DNA of 9,925 nt from Lachnospiraceae bacterium (GTDB lineage: Bacteria; Bacillota_A; Clostridia; Lachnospirales; Lachnospiraceae): positions 1-9,925 of the forward strand of contig VSNT01000135.1 of assembly GCA_009774465.1 (NCBI GenBank). The letters run 5' to 3'. The notes under the pieces are model-generated. The model was not told the origin of the DNA and ran no database searches. It saw nothing but the letters and a program-made list of their open reading frames with translations. How positions within the stretch are numbered: the stretch's first letter is position 1; the number at the start of each line of letters is the position of its first letter. A program made the position numbers and the translations under genes. Positions 1 through 7,385 of this stretch are shown here, piece after piece.

Positions 1-1256
1 ATGCCGAAGCCATAAAGGAAAAGGCAGGGCGGATACCAGGGCTTGAAGTACGGATTGGCCTGGTGCCCGAGGAAGAAAAGAAAGAATTTGCATTGGTGGT
101 ATTAAGTCCGGGGGTGCCGGTGGATCTGCCAATGCTTGAAGAATACAGGGCACTTTCTATTCCCATTTGGGGAGAGATTGAGCTGGCCTATGAATTTTCC
201 AGAGGGAAGTTAATTGCCATTACGGGAACCAATGGGAAAACTACCACAACTACATTGGTGGGGCAGATCATGAGCGCTTATTTTAAGTCTGTTTATGTGG
301 TGGGAAACATTGGAAATCCCTATACGGATATTGCCCTTGATACAAAGGAGGATACGGTTACGGTTGCGGAGATCAGCAGTTTTCAACTGGAGACAACTCA
401 GGAATTTAAGCCTGCAGTTTCAGCAATTTTAAATATTACGCCGGATCATTTAAACCGTCATCACACGATGGAATGCTATGTAAGGATGAAGGAAAGGATT
501 GCTGCAAAGCAGACTAGAGAAGATACTTGTATTTTAAACTATGAGGATGCTTATACAAGGGACTTTGGCAGCAGGTGTCCCGGAAGCGTCAGATATTTTT
601 CTTCCAGGCAGGAGCTGGAAGAAGGCGTTTTTCTTGCTGGGGAAGAAATCATTATGGCCAAAAAGGATGCAGCAGGAAAAATTGTAAGGCAGCAGCTTAT
701 GAATATTCATGATATGAATCTGGTGGGCATGTGCAATGTGGAAAATGTGATGGCGGCTGTTTTAATCTGTGATGCCATGAATGTGCCTATGGAAATTATC
801 ATAAAGGTAATTAAGGAATTTAAAGCGGTAGAGCATAGAATTGAGTTTGTGGCCACCAAAGGGGGCGTGGATTATTATAATGATTCCAAGGGAACCAATC
901 CGGATGCAGCCATACAGGGAATCCGGGCAATGGATCGGCCTACGGTGCTGATTGGGGGAGGCTATGATAAGCAAAGCGAGTATGATGCCTGGATAGAGGC
1001 ATTTGAAGGCAAGGTGAAGGCGCTTGTGTTAATCGGGCAGACAAGGGAAAAGATTGCTGCATGTGCCAGAGCACATGGAGTGAAAAATATTATTCTGGCA
1101 GATACCTTTGAAGAGGCATTTCAGATATGTGTCAGTCAGGCGGTGCCTGGTGATGCGGTACTTTTGTCACCGGCCTGTGCCAGTTGGGGGATGTTTCCAA
1201 ATTATGAGGTGCGGGGAAATAGATTCAAAGAGTTAGTAGGAAAGATTGGAGCTTGA
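1..1256 (+). CDS. murD: UDP-N-acetylmuramoylalanine--D-glutamate ligase MurD (5' partial)
   Basis: MurD is the cytoplasmic ATP-dependent ligase that adds D-glutamate to UDP-MurNAc-L-alanine. The frame is open from the window edge (first full codon at 3), so the gene starts upstream. 417 residues are visible against about 450 in the family, so roughly 35 residues of the N-terminal UDP-binding domain are missing. Numbering from codon 3, the Mur-ligase P-loop GTNGKTTT is at 75-82, NITPDHLNRHH lies near 144-154, and YVRMKERI holds the lysine (163) at the place of the carbamylated lysine of Mur ligases. NDSKGTNPDAA (293-303) and LSPACASWGMFPNYEVRG near the C-terminus are typical of the MurD C-terminal domain; most family members have SKATN where this has SKGTN. 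The end overlaps or nearly abuts ftsW, which suggests translational coupling. An in-frame GTG at 63 is internal, not the true start. Confidence 0.96.
   Translation, partial: AEAIKEKAGRIPGLEVRIGLVPEEEKKEFALVVLSPGVPVDLPMLEEYRALSIPIWGEIELAYEFSRGKLIAITGTNGKTTTTTLVGQIMSAYFKSVYVVGNIGNPYTDIALDTKEDTVTVAEISSFQLETTQEFKPAVSAILNITPDHLNRHHTMECYVRMKERIAAKQTREDTCILNYEDAYTRDFGSRCPGSVRYFSSRQELEEGVFLAGEEIIMAKKDAAGKIVRQQLMNIHDMNLVGMCNVENVMAAVLICDAMNVPMEIIIKVIKEFKAVEHRIEFVATKGGVDYYNDSKGTNPDAAIQGIRAMDRPTVLIGGGYDKQSEYDAWIEAFEGKVKALVLIGQTREKIAACARAHGVKNIILADTFEEAFQICVSQAVPGDAVLLSPACASWGMFPNYEVRGNRFKELVGKIGA
1248..1251 (+). promoter_or_regulatory. Shine-Dalgarno GGAG deciding the ftsW start
   Basis: GGAG lies inside the last codons of murD and is 9 bases before GTG at 1261. 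The alternative start, TTG at 1246, has only AGGA (1238-1241) four bases upstream. The spacing and the N-terminal sequence favour the GTG. Confidence 0.5.
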
Positions 1257-1260
1257 GAGC

Positions 1261-2436
1261 GTGGCGGAAAGAAGAAGGGGAAACGGTCCGGGAAGGAAAA
1301 ACAGAGGGCAGCAGGATTCATTTTTTGATTATACCCTGCTGTTTATTGTGCTGTTTCTACTTGCATTTGGTCTGGTAGTGCTTTATTCCACCAGTGCCTA
1401 TGAGGGCAGCCTTTTAAAGGAACCGGATCCGGCTTATTTTTTGAAAAAACAGATGGTCTCCACGGTGATTGGAATGGCAGCCATGATAGTGGTTGCCAAT
1501 ATCCCATATCATTTTTGGGAAAGGTTTGCAGTACTTGGCTATCTTGTGTCTATTATTTTAATTCTTCTGATTATTCCTTTCGGCGTGGAGGCAAACGGTG
1601 CTAAAAGGTGGCTTAAAATTGCAGGTATGTCCATTCAGCCGGCGGAGGTTGCAAAGCTGGGAATGATCCTGTTTTTGGCCAGTCTGATCTGCAGGATGGG
1701 AAGAAAGATCAGAACAGGAAAAGGTTTTTTTATTGTACTTATGATTCCCATGCCTGTCAGCCTTTTAGTATGGCAGGTTACGGAAAATATGAGTTCCGCC
1801 ATTATTATTTTGGGGATTGCAGTGCTTATGCTGTTTGTGTCCTGTCCTGATTATAAGCGATTTGTTCTGCTGGGGCTGGCCGGGGCGGCAGTATGTGCGC
1901 TTGCACTGTTTATCATAGTTAATGCAGCCGACAGCGGAAGCCTTGGGGTACGTGGAACCCGTATTCTGGCATGGCTGGATCCGGAGGCATATGCCAGTGG
2001 AAAAGGATTTCAGACACTGCAGGCGCTGTATGCGATTGGCTCCGGGGGCATTTGGGGAAAAGGCCTGGGAAAAAGCGTGCAGAAGCTGGGATTTTTGCCG
2101 GAAGCGCAGAATGATATGATTTTTTCTATTATCTGTGAAGAGCTTGGCCTCTTTGGGGCAATTGCCATTATGCTGATGTTTGTCCTGTTGATCTGGCGGT
2201 TTATGGTGATTGCAAATAATGCACCGGATCTTTTTGGAGCGCTTTTGGTAGTAGGAGTTATGGGACACATTGCAATTCAGGTGATTTTAAATGTGGCGGT
2301 AGTGACTAACACGATTCCCAATACCGGTATTTCACTTCCATTTATCAGCTATGGAGGTTCTGCGGTACTGTTTTTGATGATAGAAATAGGGATTGTCCTA
2401 AGCGTAGGCAGAGGGATCAGATTGAAAGATTTATAG
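1261..2436 (+). CDS. ftsW: SEDS peptidoglycan glycosyltransferase FtsW/SpoVE
   Basis: This is a polytopic membrane protein of the SEDS family (FtsW/RodA/SpoVE), which polymerises lipid II into glycan strands with a partner class B PBP at the septum. Numbering from GTG 1261 (391 aa, normal length), a basic N-terminal tail of about 22 residues precedes about ten hydrophobic segments. Family motifs are GAKRWL (113-118), QPAEVAKLGM (126-135), the loop LGFLPEAQNDMIFS (276-289) and GISLPFISYGGSA (356-368). D285 in that loop matches the essential SEDS aspartate, but the usual PEAHTDFIF is PEAQNDMIF here. An upstream in-frame TTG at 1246 would add five residues and overlap murD by 11 bases. FtsW and SpoVE cannot be told apart by sequence alone; the place after murD fits either. 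No murG follows, unlike many dcw clusters. Confidence 0.93.
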   Translation: MAERRRGNGPGRKNRGQQDSFFDYTLLFIVLFLLAFGLVVLYSTSAYEGSLLKEPDPAYFLKKQMVSTVIGMAAMIVVANIPYHFWERFAVLGYLVSIILILLIIPFGVEANGAKRWLKIAGMSIQPAEVAKLGMILFLASLICRMGRKIRTGKGFFIVLMIPMPVSLLVWQVTENMSSAIIILGIAVLMLFVSCPDYKRFVLLGLAGAAVCALALFIIVNAADSGSLGVRGTRILAWLDPEAYASGKGFQTLQALYAIGSGGIWGKGLGKSVQKLGFLPEAQNDMIFSIICEELGLFGAIAIMLMFVLLIWRFMVIANNAPDLFGALLVVGVMGHIAIQVILNVAVVTNTIPNTGISLPFISYGGSAVLFLMIEIGIVLSVGRGIRLKDL

Positions 2437-2513
2437 TACAAGATGCGATTTCCTTTTTGCTACATATTTTAGAATAGGTCTATTTTTTTAACCGGAAGGC
2501 GGAAGGTGAGAAT

Positions 2514-3767
2514 TTGGATGCTATTCATATTCAGGGAGGAAATCCTCTTTTTGGAGAAACAAAGATACAGGGATCTAAAAACGCAGTGCTGCCGGTTATG
2601 GCAGCAGCGCTTTTGATAGAGGATGTCTGTGTGATAGAAAACTGTCCCCGTATTTCGGATGTGCAGCATATGAAACAGCTTTTGGAGGGAATCGGGTGCC
2701 GGGTAAATTTTACCAATAATACAATTACCATTGATGCCAGAAATATATCGGACGATACTATGTCAGGAGAAAACGTAACAGGCATGCGTTCTTCTATCAT
2801 GCTGCTTGGCGCCATGCTGGGCAGAGTGGGAGAGGTTACTATGGCCTATCCGGGTGGGTGTGTCATAGGGGAACGTCCTATTGACCTGCACTTAAATGCA
2901 CTTCGCCGGATGGGCGTTTCGGTATATGAAAAAGAGGGCGGTTTTACAGCAAGAGTAAAAAGTCTTGAAGGAACTGTTTTAAGGCTTCCCATTTCCAGTG
3001 TGGGCGCCACAGAAAATATTATCCTGGCGGCGGTGAAGGCAAGAGGGGTTACAGTGCTTCAAAATGCAGCAAAGGAGCCGGAAATTGTCACTTTGTGTGA
3101 ATTCTTAAGGGAAGCAGGCGCTGTGATAGAAGGAATCGGCGGCTCAGTTCTGATCATACAGGGCGGCCATGAGCTTCATGGGATCAGATTTAAGACGCCC
3201 CCTGACCGTATTGTGGCAGGGACTTATCTAATGAGTGTTTTAGGAGCCGGCGGGCATATTTTTTTGGAGGATGCTCCTGTTTCCCAAATGCGCAGTATGC
3301 TTGCAACAGCACAGGATATGGGTGCGGAAATTAATATTTCCAGGGAAGGGCTTACTATTATTGCAGAGGATCATATAAAGGCGGTTCCCTATTTAAAAAC
3401 AGAGGTGTATCCCGGTTTTCCCACTGATATTCAATCCATTCTTATGGCAGCGCTTACTACAGCACAGGGGATCAGTGTGATAGAGGAAACTATTTTTGAA
3501 AACAGATTTCGTATTGCACCACAGCTTAAAAAAATGGGAGCCTGTATTGAATTATCAGGAAGCCAGAGGGCTGTAATTACAGGTGTGGATAGTCTTTTAG
3601 GCTGTGAAGTTACTGCCCAGGAGCTGCGTGGCGGTGCAGCACTGGTGATTGCAGGATGTATGGCAATGGGAGAAACTATAATAAGAAACCGGCATTTTAT
3701 TGAGCGGGGATATGAAGATATCTGCAGGGACTACCAGAACCTTGGGGTAAATATATATACCGGATAA
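2514..3767 (+). CDS. murA: UDP-N-acetylglucosamine 1-carboxyvinyltransferase MurA
   Basis: MurA catalyses the first committed step of peptidoglycan synthesis: transfer of enolpyruvate from PEP to UDP-GlcNAc in the cytoplasm. It is the target of fosfomycin. The 417-residue length is standard for the EPSP-synthase-like fold. GSKNAVLPVMAAALL holds K22 and N23. AYPGGCVIGERPIDLH holds the catalytic Cys at 116, so the enzyme belongs to the Cys type expected to be fosfomycin-sensitive rather than the Cys-to-Asp resistant type. YPGFPTDIQS carries D305, the general base in the well-studied enzymes, and FIERGYED is near the C-terminus. The start is TTG, three bases after GGAAGGTGAG (2501-2510); the ATG at 2518 is in another frame. 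A 77-base gap separates it from ftsW with no clear promoter or terminator. Its stop overlaps the divIB start by one base (TAATG). Confidence 0.96.
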   Translation: MDAIHIQGGNPLFGETKIQGSKNAVLPVMAAALLIEDVCVIENCPRISDVQHMKQLLEGIGCRVNFTNNTITIDARNISDDTMSGENVTGMRSSIMLLGAMLGRVGEVTMAYPGGCVIGERPIDLHLNALRRMGVSVYEKEGGFTARVKSLEGTVLRLPISSVGATENIILAAVKARGVTVLQNAAKEPEIVTLCEFLREAGAVIEGIGGSVLIIQGGHELHGIRFKTPPDRIVAGTYLMSVLGAGGHIFLEDAPVSQMRSMLATAQDMGAEINISREGLTIIAEDHIKAVPYLKTEVYPGFPTDIQSILMAALTTAQGISVIEETIFENRFRIAPQLKKMGACIELSGSQRAVITGVDSLLGCEVTAQELRGGAALVIAGCMAMGETIIRNRHFIERGYEDICRDYQNLGVNIYTG

Positions 3768-4549
3768 TGGAAAAGATGGCTAAGAAAAAACTGAAAAAAA
3801 AGAAACAGACAAACAGAATACGTTTTTCCACACATAAAAGCCTGTTCATTATAGGCGGTATGATTATTGCATTTGTCGCCATGCTGGCGGCGGCATATTT
3901 TTATATTATTACTGCTTATACGGTTGCCACAATTTATGTGGAGGGAAATATCCATTATACCAATGAAGAGATTATCAATATGGTAATGGAAGGGTATTAT
4001 GGAAATAATTCCCTTCTATTGTCATTAAAGTATAAAGATAAAAGTATTGTTGGAGTTCCCTTTGTTGAGAAAATGGATGTTTCAGTGCTGGATCCACATA
4101 CGATTAAAATTGAGGTTTACGAAAAAGCACTTGCAGGTTATGTAGAATATCTGGAAAGATATATGTATTTTGACAAGGATGGAGTGGTTGTGGAAAGTTC
4201 AACGGAAAAAACCGCAGGCATTCCTATGGTAACGGGGCTTAAATTTGATCATGTGATTCTGTACGAGCCCCTGCCGGTAGAAAATGCAGAGGTTTTTTCC
4301 TCGATTTTAAGTATTACGCAGCTGGTAAATAAGTATAGCCTTTCAGTGGACAGGATCTATTTTGGCAGTGACGGCTCGGTAACGCTTTATTTTGGAAATG
4401 TAAAGGCAGCACTGGGAGTTGGCGCCAATCTGGATGAAAAGATCATGGAACTGCAATACATGATTCCGGAGCTTGAGGGGAAAAGCGGAACGCTTAGAAT
4501 GGAAAATTATACAGAAGAAACTCATAATATTTCATTTGAGCTGGACTAG
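3767..4549 (+). CDS. divIB: Cell division protein DivIB/FtsQ, POTRA domain
   Basis: DivIB/FtsQ is a bitopic divisome protein that forms a complex with FtsL and DivIC and helps control septal synthesis. The 260-residue product has a very basic cytoplasmic tail (MAKKKLKKKKQ), one membrane segment at about 25-48, a POTRA domain at about 53-119 (starting ATIYVEGNIHYTNEEI and ending DPHTIKIEVYEK), then a FtsQ-type beta region at about 120-225 (YMYFDKDGVVVESS, GIPMVTGL) and a short acidic tail. Sequence identity in this family is low, so the call rests on architecture plus position between murA and ftsZ. The start overlaps the murA stop by one base, implying coupled translation; a second ATG at 3776 is equally possible, with GGAAA five bases before it. 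No ftsA lies between this gene and ftsZ. Confidence 0.9.
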   Translation: MEKMAKKKLKKKKQTNRIRFSTHKSLFIIGGMIIAFVAMLAAAYFYIITAYTVATIYVEGNIHYTNEEIINMVMEGYYGNNSLLLSLKYKDKSIVGVPFVEKMDVSVLDPHTIKIEVYEKALAGYVEYLERYMYFDKDGVVVESSTEKTAGIPMVTGLKFDHVILYEPLPVENAEVFSSILSITQLVNKYSLSVDRIYFGSDGSVTLYFGNVKAALGVGANLDEKIMELQYMIPELEGKSGTLRMENYTEETHNISFELD

Positions 4550-4594
4550 CAGACTGGAATCAAAAAAACATTCAGGAAAAACTAAAATTTATAG

Positions 4595-4623
4595 TTGATA
4601 ATTCATAGAAAAAATTATATGAT
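4595..4623 (+). promoter_or_regulatory. Sigma-A-type promoter of ftsZ
   Basis: TTGATA (4595-4600) and TATGAT (4618-4623) are separated by exactly 17 bases. Each hexamer matches the housekeeping consensus at five of six positions. The predicted transcription start is near 4630, giving a leader of about 65 bases before ftsZ. The 145-base gap holding it is AT-rich and has no clear terminator, so readthrough from divIB probably adds to ftsZ expression. Confidence 0.72.
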
Positions 4624-4694
4624 AGATTATATGAGTTTTGTGACTGGCATGTATTTGGCCGGCAGGGTTGGGAATGATAAGGAGGAAATGACCT

Positions 4695-5897
4695 TTGCTT
4701 GAAATTAAAACAAATGACGCTGAATCTGCTGCTAAGATCATTGTGATCGGTGTTGGAGGCGCAGGTAATAATGCTGTTAATAGAATGGTGGATGAGAGTA
4801 TCACCGGTGTTGAATTTATAGGCATCAATACAGATAAACAGGCTTTGCAGTTGTGTAAGGCACCAAAGCTTTTACAGATTGGAGAAAAGCTTACAAAGGG
4901 TTTAGGAGCCGGTGCCAAGCCTGAAATTGGTGAGAAAGCAGCCGAAGAGAGCAGCGAGGAGATTGCTGCAGCACTGAAAGGTGCGGATATGGTTTTTGTA
5001 ACCTGTGGTATGGGAGGCGGTACCGGAACCGGTGCAGCGCCTATTGTAGCCAAGCTGGCAAAGGATATGGGAATTCTTACAGTCGGCGTTGTGACGAAAC
5101 CTTTTCGCTTTGAAGCAAAAGCACGTATGGTAAATGCACTGAACGGTATTGAAAGGATCAAAGATAATGTAGATACATTAATCGTAATTCCAAACGATAA
5201 GCTTCTTGAGATCGTTGACAGAAGGACAACCATGCCGGATGCCCTTAAGAAAGCGGATGAAGTGCTTCAGCAGGCAGTTCAGGGAATTACTGATCTGATT
5301 AATGTACCCGCTGTTATTAATCTTGATTTCGCAGATGTGCAGACAGTTATGAAGGACAAGGGAATTGCACATATAGGTATTGGTGAAGGTAAGGGAGACG
5401 ATAAGGCAAGTGAAGCTGTCAAGATGGCAGTGGAAAGTCCGTTGCTTGAAACTACGATTTCCGGTGCAACCCATGTTATTATTAATGTTTCCGGTGATAT
5501 TACCCTTGCAGACGCATCCGATGCGGCAAGTTATGTGCAGGAGCTTGCAGGAGATAATGTAAATATTATTTTTGGAGCCATGTATGACGAAACCAAGTCA
5601 GACAGCTGTCGGATTACAGTTATTGCCACAGGCCTTGAGGATGCAACGCTTCCTACGAATAAACCTGTATCTCCTTACAGCACATTTTCAGGTAAGTACA
5701 TAAAGCCTGTTACACCCAATATTAACTTAAGACCGACAGGAAATCAGGAAGGAGTTAATGTGATTCCGGGGCATGTGTCACCTAATGTAAATACAACACC
5801 GCACCGGCCGGTAAGCGGTATTACCAATCCTGGCGACTTGAGGAGTAATGTGGCGGACAAGCCTTTAAAGATACCTGATTTTCTTCAAAAGAAATAA
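4695..5897 (+). CDS. ftsZ: Cell division GTPase FtsZ
   Basis: FtsZ is the tubulin-like GTPase that polymerises at mid-cell, or near a pole during sporulation, to form the Z ring. The 400-residue product shows the N-terminal nucleotide loop GVGGAGNNAVNRM (19-31), the tubulin signature GGGTGTGAAP (107-116), NTDKQAL (45-51), and the T7 synergy loop NLDFADVQTVM (209-219) with the catalytic D211 and D214. A variable linker of about 70 residues rich in P, N and T follows, then the C-terminal peptide KIPDFLQKK that in FtsZ binds membrane anchors and regulators. The start is TTG at 4695, nine bases after a perfect AAGGAGG (4679-4685). An ATG at 4688 is closer to the SD but opens only a four-codon frame ending inside ftsZ. 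ftsZ has its own promoter and terminator, so it can work as a monocistronic unit. Confidence 0.98.
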   Translation: MLEIKTNDAESAAKIIVIGVGGAGNNAVNRMVDESITGVEFIGINTDKQALQLCKAPKLLQIGEKLTKGLGAGAKPEIGEKAAEESSEEIAAALKGADMVFVTCGMGGGTGTGAAPIVAKLAKDMGILTVGVVTKPFRFEAKARMVNALNGIERIKDNVDTLIVIPNDKLLEIVDRRTTMPDALKKADEVLQQAVQGITDLINVPAVINLDFADVQTVMKDKGIAHIGIGEGKGDDKASEAVKMAVESPLLETTISGATHVIINVSGDITLADASDAASYVQELAGDNVNIIFGAMYDETKSDSCRITVIATGLEDATLPTNKPVSPYSTFSGKYIKPVTPNINLRPTGNQEGVNVIPGHVSPNVNTTPHRPVSGITNPGDLRSNVADKPLKIPDFLQKK

Positions 5898-5931
5898 TAA
5901 AAATCAGAATAATTTTCATGAGAAATTCAGA

Positions 5932-5961
5932 GGCTGTATATCGACAGATATACAGCCTTTT
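5932..5961 (+). terminator. Rho-independent terminator of ftsZ
   Basis: The arms GGCTGTATATC (5932-5942) and GATATACAGCC (5947-5957) form a perfect 11-bp stem with a GACA loop, followed by TTTT. It lies 34 bases after the ftsZ stop. Confidence 0.88.
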
Positions 5962-5996
5962 AGACAGTGTGAATACTTTAAAATGGAGGAAGCAAA

Positions 5997-7262
5997 ATGA
6001 AATATGAAAAAGCGTGTTTATCTTTTATTGACCGCAGCGTAAGCTGCTTTCATGTGATCGAAAATATGGAGAAGAAATTACTTGAGAGCGGATTTTTAAA
6101 GTTGGATGAAAAGGATGCGTGGAAGCTGAAAGCAGGAAAAAGCTACTACGTAACCCGAGGAGGTTCTTCCCTGGCAGCATTTAAAATACCATCCGGAGAA
6201 TGGACAGGATTTCATATTGCGGCATCTCACAGTGATTCTCCTTCCTTTAAACTAAAGACCAATCCTGAAATGAAAGTGGAGGATAAGTATCTTAAGCTGA
6301 ATACGGAAGGCTATGGCGGCATGATTTATTCTACCTGGTTTGACAGGTGCCTTTCTGTTGCGGGGAGGCTTGTGTGTAAGGAAGCGGATGGCCTTAAATC
6401 TGTTAATGTAAATATGGATGAAGATCTTCTTGTGATTCCAAGTCTTGCGATTCACATGAATCGGGAGGCAAATAAAGGGATGGAATTTAATCCTCAGACA
6501 GATTTACTCCCGCTTATGGGATGCAGCGGCGCAAAGGGCAGTCTTTTTAAGAGGCTTTCTGAACAGACAAAAGTAAAAGAAGCAGATATTTTAGGAAGTG
6601 ACTTATTTTTATATGTAAGAGAAAAGGGAAAACTTGCCGGCATGGAAAAAGAGCTTATGATAGCACCCCGACTGGATGATCTGGAATGTGTGTATGCTTC
6701 TATGGAAGCGATAGCAGATACACAACCGGAGAGCTATTGCAGTATGTGTGTGGTTTTTAACAATGAAGAGGTGGGAAGCCTTACCAGATGTGGTGCAGCC
6801 TCTACTTTTTTAAAGGATACGCTGGAAAGAATTGGGGAAAGCCTTGGGAAAAGTAAAAGTGATTATCTGCGGCTGCTTGCAGACAGCTTTGTGATATCTG
6901 CAGATAATGCCCATGCTCTGCATCCCAATCGTCCTGAGAAAGCAGATCCGGAAAACCGTCCGGTTTTAAACGGAGGAATTGTGATTAAGCATCATGGAAG
7001 TCAGAAATATGCAACAGATGCATATTCTGAGGCAGTGATGAAATCACTTTGTCAAAAGGCGCAGGTACCATATCAGGATTACCATAACCGTTCGGATATT
7101 CCGGGAGGATCAACCCTTGGAAATATTTCTACAGGCCAGGTTTCTATCCCCACTGTTGATATCGGGCTGCCCCAGCTTGCCATGCATTCGGCGGTGGAGA
7201 CAGCAGGAAGCAGGGATGTGGGATATCTGGTGCAGGTACTCAAAAAATTTTATCAAGAATAA
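5997..7262 (+). CDS. M18-family zinc metallo-aminopeptidase
   Basis: This is a cytoplasmic exopeptidase of family M18 (aspartyl aminopeptidase, ApeB/DNPEP-like), which removes N-terminal residues, often Asp or Glu, from peptides. The 421-residue product has the expected di-zinc ligands in order: H78 in AASHSDSPSFKLK, D227 in APRLDDLE, E257/E258 in VFNNEEVGS (catalytic Glu and ligand), D303 in ISADNAHALHP, and H397 in LAMHSAVETAG. GGMIYSTWFDR (108-118) and KHHGSQKYATD (331-341) are also family blocks. ATG at 5997 sits seven bases after GGAGG (5985-5989). It lies between terminators at 5932 and 7283, so it is probably expressed alone, though I could not find a convincing promoter in the 35 bases after the ftsZ terminator; readthrough is possible. 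Substrate specificity cannot be read from the sequence. Confidence 0.93.
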   Translation: MKYEKACLSFIDRSVSCFHVIENMEKKLLESGFLKLDEKDAWKLKAGKSYYVTRGGSSLAAFKIPSGEWTGFHIAASHSDSPSFKLKTNPEMKVEDKYLKLNTEGYGGMIYSTWFDRCLSVAGRLVCKEADGLKSVNVNMDEDLLVIPSLAIHMNREANKGMEFNPQTDLLPLMGCSGAKGSLFKRLSEQTKVKEADILGSDLFLYVREKGKLAGMEKELMIAPRLDDLECVYASMEAIADTQPESYCSMCVVFNNEEVGSLTRCGAASTFLKDTLERIGESLGKSKSDYLRLLADSFVISADNAHALHPNRPEKADPENRPVLNGGIVIKHHGSQKYATDAYSEAVMKSLCQKAQVPYQDYHNRSDIPGGSTLGNISTGQVSIPTVDIGLPQLAMHSAVETAGSRDVGYLVQVLKKFYQE

Positions 7263-7282
7263 ATATGGGAAAGAAATTTATG

Positions 7283-7308
7283 GACAGCCTGACGGGGCTG
7301 TCTTTTTT
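7283..7308 (+). terminator. Rho-independent terminator after the M18 peptidase gene
   Basis: GACAGCC (7283-7289) pairs perfectly with GGCTGTC (7296-7302), a 7-bp stem with a six-base loop, followed by TTTTTT. It isolates the peptidase gene from the spoIIG promoter. Confidence 0.85.
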
Positions 7309-7333
7309 GCTTTATAGGAAAAGGTATCCGTTG

Positions 7334-7342
7334 TTTGTCAAA
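7334..7342 (+). promoter_or_regulatory. Distal Spo0A box of the spoIIG promoter
   Basis: TTTGTCAAA matches the Spo0A consensus TTTGTCRAA at every position. It spans about -83 to -75 relative to the predicted start near 7417, comparable to the distal Spo0A site of the B. subtilis spoIIG promoter. It is in opposite orientation to the perfect proximal box, and a second short inverted pair (CCGTTG at 7328, CAACGG at 7371) flanks the two. Confidence 0.7.
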
Positions 7343-7366
7343 ATAGCGCGATGAATGACTCCTTTG

Positions 7367-7385
7367 AGGACAACGGTTTGACAAA
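7367..7385 (-). promoter_or_regulatory. Proximal tandem Spo0A boxes overlapping the spoIIG -35
   Basis: On the minus strand, 7377-7385 reads TTTGTCAAA, a perfect Spo0A box that covers the -35 hexamer. Exactly 10 bp (one helical turn) away, 7367-7375 reads GTTGTCCTC, which keeps only the TTGTC core (5 of 9 positions). Paired 10-bp-phased boxes over the -35 are the arrangement by which Spo0A~P activates spoIIG in B. subtilis. Confidence 0.7.

Noticed and set aside
63..65. GTG at 63 as the murD start
   Set aside because: The frame continues upstream to the window edge with MurD-like residues, and starting here would remove most of the N-terminal domain.
1765..2268. Open frame of 167 codons on the minus strand
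   Set aside because: It lies fully inside ftsW, has no recognisable domain, and is rich in His, Lys and Gln as expected for antisense of a membrane protein.
2473..2490. AATAG/CTATT followed by a T-run between ftsW and murA
   Set aside because: The stem is a few AT pairs with a loop of only two to four bases; it is too weak to call a terminator.
4589..5233. Open frame of 214 codons on the minus strand
   Set aside because: It is antisense to ftsZ, low-complexity (rich in Ser, Ala, Pro, Ile) and has no SD or family motif; it is explained by the codon pattern of ftsZ.
5961..5989. TAGACA as a possible -35 for the M18 peptidase gene
   Set aside because: A normally spaced -10 would fall on the Shine-Dalgarno sequence and none is present, so no promoter is called.
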